Below, piece by piece: positions 15,549 to 27,500 of a stretch of 64,000 nucleotides of DNA. The stretch lies in contig NZ_JAUAMB010000025.1 in NCBI RefSeq assembly GCF_031010175.1, positions 1 through 64,000 on the forward strand. Direction: 5' to 3'. The notes below the pieces were generated by a model that did not search any database, had not been told where the DNA came from, and saw only the letters and a program-made list of their open reading frames with translations. Every line of letters begins with the position of its first letter. Positions within the stretch are counted from its first letter, which is position 1. The DNA is from Halomonas sp. SpR1. GTDB lineage: Bacteria > Pseudomonadota > Gammaproteobacteria > Pseudomonadales > Halomonadaceae. The position numbers and the translations under genes are program-made.

Positions 15549-18500
15549 ATGTTTTCAATGTCATTTGTTTCCGGTCAGGCGAAGTCTTTACTGGGAACCG
15601 TTCATGAAGGCGGGCGCTGGGGTAGAGATACGTTTCATGACCATCAGTTACACGTGGTTCCACATCCCAGCCCATGGGAGTCGTCTATCAAGGCCATACG
15701 CTTGGCGTGGGAAGATGCTCGTAATGAAATCTCGGTATTTGAAAGTTTCGAACGTCCCTTCGTTTTCGAAAACTTGCCTATGCCAGCGTTGGGAAGGTTG
15801 AAGATGCGCATTGAAGCGATGGATGAGTCCGGCAGTGTGCTGCCCAATTCAAGCATGACGATTGATTTAGATGTGGTACCAGAGAGTGATACGTCTCAAG
15901 AGACGCTTCCAGAGTCAAGAGAGGAAGCGTCTCTTGAGACTAAGAGTGCTGCGCTCGTCGATGACCCGGTGCTTCCACAAGCTGACGATGGTTTTGCAGT
16001 TCAGGCGGTGATAGCAGATACCTTCACTCCGATCCGGATTCAGGCAGAAGATGCTGACGACAGCGATGGCGTCTCGGCGGTTATTGCGGGCTCCGGTATT
16101 AACGTGGTCGATGACCCCCTCAGCCAGCCGAATGCGGTCAATGCCGACGGGCAAGCTTATGTGGACTATGGCGACGGTGTTAATGGTGGTGAAACACTGA
16201 CGTTCACGTTCAGCGTTGAAGAGGCGGGTGAGTACGAACTGGCGCTGGGCTATGCGCTTAGTCAAAACGACGATGGCACCGATCGAAACCGCCCCCTACG
16301 GCTGGACGTCAACGACCAGTTAGTGGATCGCATGTTCGATCTGCCCAGTACCACACTCACGAGTACTTCAACCGACTTCAGCGACTACGGTGAACGTACC
16401 ATTCGCGTACTGCTCGAGGCGGGCGAGAACACGGTAATCTTTACCTCTAACGGCGCTAGCGGCCCTAATGTTGACTACCTGGAAGTCCGCGCACCGGATC
16501 CGGATGTGTACGTTGTTCAGGCGGAAGATCTCGTGCTTTCGCCATTGGCCGACAACGAAAACGGTGCGACCAACCGCGTGGTCACCGTCGACAACATCGC
16601 CGACTTAACCGATGGGCTGGAGACCTTCCGTGTGGGCGCCGAGGGCGCAAGCTATCTCGACTGGGCATTCAACAATGCCAATGCCTACGGCGAGTTCACT
16701 CTGGATGTCGCCACTTCGGGCACCTACAGCGTGACGGTGACCTATGCGACCAGTACGGCGCGTCCGTTGGATCTCTCCTTGGTGGACGAGGGGGGGGTGA
16801 CCCAGGTAGGTACGTTCAATTTCACCCCGACGGCGGAGCCGAACTACTACCCCGACGATGTCAGTGATGTGCCCACGGCCAATCAGCCAGCGGGCCCTGG
16901 CGGTAACAACCCGACTCGACAGACCGAATGGGAAGGCTGGTCCACCGAAACCATTGAAATCTCTCTCGCCGGGGGCAGCAACACCCTACGCCTCGGCGGC
17001 GCTGCCAACGGCCCCAATATCGATAAGTTAGAGGTGGCGCTAGTGGCGGCAGACCCGGTCGACCCCACGACGCCAGTGATCGATGCCATCGTGATGCAGG
17101 CTGAAGACGCCGATCTCGGGGCTGGTAATGACGCAGGCACCTTGGTGCGCGACGCCGAGAACCCCGAAAGCGGGACAAGTTTTCAAGGGCTTCGTCCTGA
17201 TTATTCCGGCACCGGCTATGTCGACTACGGCAGTGCGCCGGGAGATAGCCTAACCTTCACGGTCAATGTCGCCGAAGCCGGCAGCTATGATCTGAACTTC
17301 CGCTATGCCAGCAGCGGCGACCGTCCGATGAGCCTTGCCGTCAACGGTTCGCCGCTGGCGCAGCAGGCCTTTGCGTCCACGGATCCCAATGCAACTAACG
17401 AAGCACCGGAAGGCTTCGATGTGTGGGCCTATCAAAGCCTGACTACCGAACTCGTTGCAGGCGACAATACGATCGTCCTAAGCATTCCCGAAGGAGCTGG
17501 GAGTGGCCCGAACCTTGACCGACTTGAAGTCACGACCGCGGGCACCGGCCCGGTCGGCGATGTTCAGGCGGATGCCGATGAAACGCCGCTGGTGTTCAGC
17601 GCTGACAACAGCTTGATCAACGGCGCAGCCGTGGGCGAGGCTGGTTTCAGTGTGACCGGGCTCGATGAAGACATTGCGTCTGTGGGGATAAGCTTTGATG
17701 GCGGCGTCACCGTTGAGGAGGTAACGCCTAATACGGACGGCAGCTTCACTCTCGATCTTTCTGGCCGTGGCGACGGTGACCTCACAGCCACTCTGATCGC
17801 CATGGATGCCTTTGGTAACCGTGTCGAGCAGTCAATTGACCTTACCCTGGATACCACGGCTGATGAAGGTGATGATCTAGCCCTTGAGGGCCCGGGTGCC
17901 GAGATCGCTACTGGGGACAGCGACGCAGTGGTGTTCGGCGTTGCCGGTATTGATGCCGATTCGATCCTCGAAGTCAGCTTTGACGGTGGCGAGACGCGCC
18001 AAACTGCCTCTAGCGATGGTGACAGCCTGACGGTTGACCTTAGCGGCCAGGGCCCGGGCGACGTAACGGTGACGCTAATTGTCACCGACGCCGCCGGTAA
18101 CGAAGCCACGGTGCAAGATACGGTCACGCTAGCCGCGGCGCCTGGCCCGGTGGCGATCGATGTCAGCTTCGACAATGCGACCATCAGCGCTTATAACGAC
18201 ACCCAGGACAACCCGGCAAGCGGTACCGGCGCTACGGTGGAAGACGACGGCGCCACGCTTTCGCTGACCGATAACGTCTGGAAACGGGCAGAACTGCCAA
18301 GCAGCTACACCATTACCGGCCAGACATTGCTGACGCTGGATGTGGCGATTTCGGACGCGCCGGTACCGGAAATTGTCGCGATCGGTTTCGATGCTGACGA
18401 AAACCCCTTCAACGGTGGCAATAGCGTCTACCAACTAGGCGGTACCCAGACCCAGGGTGGTTTCGTTGATTTGCGCGGCCAAGGTGTCGACAACGGCGAC

Positions 18501-21500
18501 GGTAGCTTCCGCTTCACCATCGACCTGTCGGCGCATGCCGGAATCACTATCGACTCGCTGGTATTCGTCAACGACGATGATTTAGGCGCAAAGGGTAGTA
18601 CAAGTTTCAGCGCCGTGAGCCTTTCCGAAGAAGAGGCAGGGGAAACCAATAGCGCGCCTCGTGTGGTAGGCGGTGGTATCGCAGATCTGAGTTTGGATGA
18701 AGGCGCAAACATCGAGGTCGATTTGCCCTTCGTCGATGATGATGGCGATGCCTTGAGCTACAGCTTCGTGGTGACCGACAGCGACGGCCAAGAGATCAGT
18801 ATGGACGGCCTGAGCGTGGATAGCCAAGTGTTGAGCGGCAGTCTCGAAGGACTGGCACCCGGCAACTACACCGTTTCGGTGACCGCCGATGACGGTACCG
18901 CCAGCACCTCGACCGACTTCACGCTGACGGTCGAGAACGTCAACGATGCGCCAGCCGCTGAGCCTGTTGCGCTTGAACCTTACTTCGGTGAAGTGGGTGA
19001 GAGCTTCATCCAGATTCCGCTTGCGGACTTCGCCACACTGTTCTCCGACCCTGACGGCGATACCCTGACGCTCTCCGCCGAGGATTTGCCCGCTGGGCTT
19101 GAGGTGGTGGACGGCATTATCCAGGGCATTCCCAGCCTAGGGGGCTCGTTCGACGTGGTGATTCGCGCCACCGATCCGTCTGGCCTTTCAGCTACCCAAA
19201 CGCTGAGCTTCGTTATCGAAGGCACGCAGGTGGGTGACGCCATCACCATCGAGGCGGAAAATTTCACCGACCTGGATGCCGCCAACTTGATTGTGACCGG
19301 CAGTGCGAGCGCGTCCAATGAACAGCTGATCCGGCTGACCAGTAATGAACCCGCCACCATCGGCACCGACCTGGCCGCTGGTGGTGTCGAGCCTGGCTGG
19401 TACGTGGCGCGGCTGTATGTGTTTGATGAAAACGATGGTGAAGGTGCATTAACGCTCACCATTGGCGATACCGTCCTGCAGGCGCGTAATAGTGCAAGTG
19501 ATAGCCTAAGTTCCGATGTGGTGCTCAACGACAACTTTGGCACCATCGTGGGCAGCGGGCCAAGGGGGAATGCAGGGCAGAGCGGTAACCGCAAGGAAAT
19601 CGTCTTTGAAACGCCCTTTGAGGTGACTGCTGGTGATTTAGCAAGTCTCGAATTGCGAGGTGCCGGTGGCGAACAAATGCGCATCGATTCGCTGACGTTC
19701 GAGCGAATCGATGAGCCGGTTAACTCGGCGCCGACGCTTGAAGGCCTCTCTACCGACGTTAGCGTCGACGAAAACAGCTCAGCCGTGGCTAACCTGGTGA
19801 TCGACGATGCCGATGGTGACAGCCTGACCGTCACGCTATCCGGTGCCGACGCAGCGCTCTTCAGCTTTGATCAGGCAACCGGCGAGCTGGCGTTCATCAA
19901 CCAGCCAGACGCAGAGCTTGCTGCCGACAGCAATGAAGACGGCGTCTATGAGCTCACGGTGACCGTTTCCGACGGCGAAGACAGCGTTTCCCAGGACACC
20001 CTGATCACGGTGGCGGATATTAACGAAAGTATCGTCATCGATCAGACGACTTACTCCATTGATGAGAATCTGACCGAGATCGGTGCGATTCCAGTGGTCG
20101 ACGAAGATGGTGCTTCCACCGGGCTCAACGCGCCGGTATTTGCTATCACCGGCGGCATTGATGCACCGCTGTTCATTATCGATGAGGCGACCGGCGTACT
20201 GAGTTTCACCAGCGCCCGCGACTTCGAGCTGGCGGTGGATGATGACGAGGACGGTGTTTACGAAGTAGAAGTAACGGTCACTGACGGTGATCTGACCGAT
20301 GTTCAGACCCTGGAAGTCACCGTGAATGACGTCGACGAAGCCCCCTTCACGCCACTCAGCCTGCAGATCCAAGACGGCACGGTGACCAGCTTCGATGACG
20401 ACGCCAATGCAACGGATACCACGGTGCGCAATGCGGGCAATCCCGAAGATAACCCGGATTTAGAAAACGGCCTGCGTCCGGACTTTTCCGGTACCGGCTA
20501 TCTGGACTTCGGCGATACCGCTGGCGATAACGTTACTTGGCAGGTCGATGTAGCCCAGGCGGGTCAGTACGACATCAGCGTGCGCTACGCCACCAACTCC
20601 GATCGTCCACTGGATCTGGTGATCAATGGCGGCACCCCGGTCGTCCTCGATATGTTGGCGACCGATCCGGATGGCACCGGGCCGGTAGAAGGATTCGACA
20701 ACTGGCTGTTCGAAACCGTCACTGTCACCTTAGAGGCGGGTAGCAACAGCATCGAACTGGCGATTCCAGAAGGCGCGACCACCGGTCCCAATATCGACCG
20801 GATCGAAATCACTGAAGGGGGTACAGGGCCGATTCCCGTCGATGACAGTGCAGACGAAGATGGTAATCTGACGCTGACCGCCGCCGAAGCCACCCTTGAG
20901 CCTGATCAACTTGCCACGGCGCTGTTCAATGTGGCCGGTGCCGATGCCGATATCGTGATGTACGAAGTCAGCTTCGACGGCGGCACCACGCGCACGGAAG
21001 TAACGCCGGAAGAAAATGGTGATATCACGGTGGATCTCAGTGGCCAAAGCGGTGACGTCACCGTGACGCTGATCGTCACCGACGCTGTGGGCAACGAGGC
21101 TCAGGCAAACGAAAGCGTGATCATTGGTGACGGCAATGTGGTGGTGGAGCCCTTTACCGTTCAGGGTGAAGACGCCATCGTTACCGATGTCGGCGGCACT
21201 GCCCAAGGAGCCGTCACGCGCGTGGTAGATGCAGACAATCCCGATGACTTTGGTAACTTCCGTGAGGGAGCCGTCGGTGACGCCTACTTGGACTTCGGCA
21301 CCGATGCCGGCGATCAAATTACCTTCAACATCGATGCGCCAGCGGCGGGTACCTACACGGCCACGATTCGTTACGCCAACGGTGGAGCCGCGCCTCGCCC
21401 ATTGGATTTGGCGGTGAATGGCACCGCTCAGCCTCAGGTTCCCTTTGTCAATGCGGCGGACGATGGCGTTAACGACCCCTGGGATGAATGGTTGGAGCAA

Positions 21501-24500
21501 GAGGTAGAGGTAACGCTTGATGAAGGCGCTAATACCTTCACGTTGACCATTCCCACTGCGCCCAACGGCGGTGTGGGCAACGGCCCCAACATCGACCAGA
21601 TCACTTTCGACTACCAACAGGACGATGGTAGCGAACCTCCGGCCGAGCCCTTCTTGTTCGAAATTCAGGGCGAGGCTCTTTCGATCGATGACGATGAGCC
21701 TACCCCGGATACAGTGGTGCGTGACGCCGATAATCCTGAAACCAACGAAGCGGCTGGCCCCGATGGGCTATGGGATGGCTATACCGGCACTGGCTATCTG
21801 GACATGGGTGGCGAAGCCGGTGATGCGGCCTTCTTTGACGTGAGTGTCGAAGAAGCGGGCACCTATACCCTGAGCGTGCGCTACACCAATGGCGGTGGAG
21901 ACGGTGCTGACCGGCCCATGAATATTTTGGTGGGCGGCGAGTCCCAGGGTGAGATGGCCTTCCCCCTCACGGGTGAAGGCAACGCCGGCTGGTTGAACTG
22001 GCAAGAAGCCACTATCGAAGTTGAGCTTGAGGCGGGCAGCAATACGATCCGGCTTGAGAACGTGGGCAATGCAGGCCCCAACATCGATAGCCTGAGCGTC
22101 ACGCGGGACGCTGTCGAGCCGCCGGATGTGGTGGAACCGGTTGACCGCTTCTCGGTCAAGATCAACTTCCAACCCGAAGATGTTGCGATACCGGAAGGCT
22201 ACATTGCCGACAACGGCAAAGCTTTCGGCACTCAATCGGTGACCATCGACGGCCAGACCTACCAATATGGCTGGGTCACCGAGGCGTCGATCTACGATGA
22301 CGAGCCCGGTACCATTCCATTAGATATTTCGAGCCTTACCAACGTGGCGGTCAACGACCGCACCGATGATATTGCGGGGCTTGATCCGCGTCAGGGCACC
22401 TATGCCCATTTTGACCAGCCTGGAAGCCAGTATGTGCGCGCTGGCTGGGAAATAGAGCTGGAAGACGGCTACTACGAGGTCACCATTTCGATTGGCGATA
22501 CCTCTGGGCCGTACGACAGCCGCAATGTGCTGAATGCAGAAGGCGAGCTGTTCAACGATCCCTTCACCCCGTTCCGCCCTGACGACTTCCCGGCGGACAG
22601 CAATCCGGGCGACGATACCGAGGGCGTGCGCTCTGACTTGGTCACTCGCATCGTACAGGTGAGCGACGGTCGTCTGACGCTGGATTCGCTGGGTCTCGAT
22701 AACGAGAATACTGAGATTCAGTACATTGAGATCCAGTCGCTTCCCGACCTGACCCCGGAGGATGATCGTGAAGCGCCGCAGGACTATGCCTTCTTCACCG
22801 ATGCCCGTGCTATTGCTGGCGTCGGGGAGAATGAAGTGGAGGTTGACCTCGACGGAGAAGATGGCGCTGTCCCCACCGGTGTTGATCCGACCTCGGATAT
22901 CTTCGTGGGTATTTCGGTGGTCGACGGGCGTGGTGGTGCCTTGCTGGAAAGCCTAAACGACGGCTCGGTGAAGCTATTCGAAACGGTTACCGGTGAAGAG
23001 GTCTCGTTCAACGTTAATACGACCGGCGGCTTTGACTCACTGACCATCTCACCCAGCCAGATGCTCAAGCCGTTTACCAGCTATACCCTGGTGATCGATG
23101 GCTTCCAGGATCGCGGCCCCAACGATGATGCCGATGCGCCCACCCGGGAATTCCAGAAGTACACTAACACCTTCGTCACCGGTGAAGAGCCGGAAGTCGT
23201 CGCCCGCGACGTGGCCTTCAACGATGTGGTTGAGCTCAACGGTGCTGCCGACAATGCCTATGGCTTCACATCGCTTGAGATGAGCCCCGACGGCGCCTTC
23301 ATGTACATCGCGACCATCGGCGGTGATCTGTTGCGCTACAACGTCGATCCGGTCGACGGCTCGCTATCCAACCGCCAGGACCTAAGCCTGCCGAGCGATT
23401 ACTTCGACCAGCCCGGGGAGAGTCAGCAACGTGGCATCATCGGCCTGACGGTCGACCCCACCGATCCGAACGTGCTGTGGATCACCGATAACTATCCCAT
23501 CCCCCTCAACGGGCGCGATAACGGCGTGCCGGAATTCAGCGGACGCATTACCAAAATCACGCTGGACGGTGGCAATGAGTTCTCGGGTACTGCCGAGCCC
23601 TATATCACCGGGCTGCCACGTTCCAACGGCGACCATGTGACCAATAGTCTCGAGTTCCGCGCCAACCCCGACTATGATGCGGCCACCAATCCCGATGTGC
23701 CGACGCATCTGCTGTATTTGATTCAGGGCTCCAACTCGGCCATGGGTGAGCCTGATAGCGCCTGGGGCAACCGGCCCGAGCGGCTACTAAATGCCTCGGT
23801 GATGGAGATCGATCCGACCCGTGATGCGCCTCCTGGGGGCTTTGATGTCTCCACCGAACCTGTGCCCGACAACGGCCAGAACACCCGTTTCAATGACCCG
23901 GATGGCCATCCCAAGGATGATCCTATTCCCATGGGAAACGGCGAGTTTCTGGTGTTCGACGAACGCGGTGTGGCCACGGTGCAGGACGCTGATGGCACCG
24001 TGCTCCAGAGCTACTACGATCCTTTTGCTGAAGGCGCGGTACTGACCCTATTCGCCACCGGGGCGCGCAACGCCTACGATCTGGTCTGGCACTCCAACGG
24101 CTTCCTGTACGTGCCGACTAACGGCTCGGCGGCGGGCGGCAACGTGCCGGACGATCCCTCGACGCCGGAGAACGAGCGTTACACTAACGTAGAGAAGCAG
24201 GACGACTATTTGTTCAAGGTCGTCGAAGGGGGGTATTACGGTCACCCCAATCCGCTTCGGGATGAGTATATTATGAACGGTGGCAACCCCACCGGGGGCA
24301 CTGATCCCAACCAGGTTGATAGCTACCCAACCGGAACGAATCCCGAGGGGAGCTACGATATCTCTGGCGTTTATTCGCTGGGCGAGAACCGATCACCCAA
24401 TGGCGCGGTGGAATACACCAGCGGTATTTTCGGTGGCAACCTTCAGGGCAATCTGCTGTTCACCGAATACTCAGGCGGTGATGACGTGCGCAGCATTACC

Positions 24501-27500
24501 CTCGATGCCAACGGCAATGTGATCGGCGATGACGTGCTACGCGATCCTGAAGGTAACGTTATCAGCTACGTCGATCCGCTGGATATTATCGAGAACCCGG
24601 TGACCGGCCAGCTCTATCTACTGACCTTGAACCGGGGTAATGGGCAGAGCCAAATCATTCGTCTGGACCCCGCACCGGGCGGTGTGGTGGATCCGGTGGA
24701 CCCTGATCCAGGCGACGATCTGGTATCACTGCTGGTTATTCAGGCAGAAGATAACACCCCCAATGATGGCACTTCCGTGACGCTTGCCGACGCGGAGATA
24801 CAAATCCGTGATCTTAACAATCCAGAAACCACTGCAGGGTTACCTAACGGACTGCGCCCCGGCGCCTTTGGTTTGGATGGCAATACCAACGATAACGACG
24901 GTGTGCCCGGCGGCTATGCAGACTTCGGCGCCACCAATGCCGACTTCCTCACGTTCAGCTTTAATCTTAATGCCGACCAGGCCGGTGAGTCGGTGCTGCG
25001 GCTGCGCTATGCCAATGGTGGTACCGCTGATCGTCCACTTGAGGTATTCGTCAACAACGTTAGCGTCGGAGTGTTCGACTTTAGTCCTCCTCCAGGGCTT
25101 ACCGGGGATGCGGCCTGGGCAGAGTGGCTGACCGAAGACGTGGCAGCGTCGCTGGTGGTGGGAGAAAACACCGTCCGGTTGCAGTCTACGGATAATACCG
25201 GTCCCAACATTGACCAGCTTGAAGTGCTGCAGTCGCCGCCGGATACCACGCCAGGCTTCACCGAATATGAGGCTGAGAGCGCCTTGCTTGATGGCCCTGT
25301 AGTGGTGCCGGAAAGCGCTGATGACCGCAACGCCTCTGGCGAAGGCTACGTTGATTTCGATGGCACAGGCGATCAAACCATCACCTGGACTGTCGATGTC
25401 AATGAGACCGGCAACTACGAAATCGGCTTCCGCTACGCCCTGGCGGCGAGCAAAGCCGACCGCCCGATGGAAGTGACCATCAACGGCGTTAACTTAGGGC
25501 TGGTCAACTTCGTCGGTCAGAGCAATGAGGCGGAAAACGACTGGTTCTTCCAGGAGCTATTGGTCAACCTGCAAGCGGGCAGCAACACCATCAGCGTGAC
25601 GGCACCTGAGGCCAATGGTCCCAATGTGGATCTGCTTCGGGTTCCAGATGCACCTACCGATACCTTTATGCCGGTGTACGCCGATGTCTCCGACGGTGCG
25701 CGCATTGAGCTGGAGAGTGGTGACAATGCCCGAGCGATCAACGACCTGACGGCCGATTTCTACTTTACGGTGGATGCCGATGGCCTTTATCGCCTGGATC
25801 TTGCGGCTAACGCCGGTGCCAACGATGGCCAGGGCCTGACCCTGACGCTCAACGGTCAGCCAGTGGATGTGCTGGCCTATCCGGGACAGGGGGATGCCGG
25901 GGAAGAAGGCACCTATGTCGAGCTTGAGGCTGGCGTGGAGTACAACCTGCGAGTGGTTTCCACTGCCGATGGTGCCGATGAGCTGGACTACCTTGATGTG
26001 ACACCGGTCTCGGGTAATGACAACGCCGACATTGCCATCCAAAGCGGCGATGCTGCCTACTACTCTGACCGGCTGCACTTCAGCTACCTGGAGAACAATA
26101 GCGCCTCGAATCCTGATCGAGACTTCAAAGAGAGCGCAACGGTAACGATTTCTAACACTGGAAGCGAGGCATTGGAAATTCTCGATGCCGATATCGATGG
26201 CCCGTTCGTGCTACAAGATCCGAGTATCTTCGAAGGCTTGACGCTCGCCGCTGGAGAGTCGCTGGAGGTGACGGTGCTGTTTGACCGTGACAGTTACACC
26301 CCGCCAACCAACGACGCTGGCGACGGAGTGTTCGAAGGGCGCATTCGTCTGACGACCAACGATGCCGACTCGCCGATTGCCGAGATTTACATGGCAGGCT
26401 TCTGGCAGGCGCGAGACGAGGGCGGTTGGGAACCCAATGTCAACGAGGTCTGGGAAGTCTTCGGCTTCGGTAACCGCATCGATGGCCTGACCACCGTAGG
26501 AGGCGGCGAAAACTCCGTACTCAATGACTTCGACCTTTATCGCCCCGTAAATGACGACGAAGTACTGTCACGCTACTGGACGCTGGCCGATGGTGCTGGC
26601 GAAGCGAAAATTACTCAGTTGGCGGCATATCATGGCGGCGGCGGGGCCACACTGGGTATCCATAACCCTGGTAATAAAGGCCAAGACATCATCTTCAGCA
26701 ACCATGCTGGCGATAACAACCAGAGCCTTCTGCCTGTGAAGAGCGATGGGCAGTTTGCTACCGCGAATTTCTCTTTGGCGGATATTCCCAGCGGCTGGAC
26801 CGGCCAGGGCGTGTTTGGCATCGAGGTGGCGAACCTCTCCACCGACCCATCGCTGAATCCTGAAGGGGGCGGCACGCCGCCAGCGGATGCCGAAGGCATT
26901 GAGCGCGGCTACACGGTGCGCATGTTCCGGGCGCTGGATGCCGAGGGCAACGTGATTCCCAATACCTATCTGGGTGTCATGGATTACACCGGCATCAACT
27001 ACGACTACAACGACAACATGTTCCTCATTGAGGGTGTGACGCCGGTAGCCGGGGGTGAGTTGACGGTGATCAATAATGACGGCGTACCATCCAATGATCG
27101 CCTAGTAATGTCGCGCATTGAAAATCCGGCCAACGCCGCGCAGGAAGTGCACGATGAAGCCACCATCACGATCAGGAACGATGGCTTCGAAACCCTTGAT
27201 ATCAACAGTATTGAGGTCAGTGATACCACCTTGTTCGAGCTGACGGAGGCGTTCGCGGCGATTAGCCTGGAGCCGGGCGAGTCCATCGACGTAACGGTGC
27301 GCTTCATCGCCGATGATCCCAACGATGCCAGCCTGTACGAGGCAAGCCTAGTCATCAACTCAAGCGATGCTGATGAGGGCGAGAAGGTCATCCAGCTCGC
27401 CGGTTTGGCCCAGAACCAGTCCGAGAGCGGCCAAGAACCGCTCGTTCAGGAGATCATCAACGCCTTCGGCTATACCACCAATGTGGCCGAGGGGCAGATG

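Noticed and set aside
17564-18184. 206-codon minus-strand frame inside the giant gene
   Set aside because: The frame is the antisense shadow of a Ser/Thr/Asp-rich coding sequence; it has Ser/Pro-rich low-complexity content and no ribosome-binding site.
20730-21617. 295-codon minus-strand frame inside the giant gene
   Set aside because: Long only because the high-GC, repeat-rich coding strand lacks antisense stop codons. The product has no recognisable motif and falls entirely within the giant gene.
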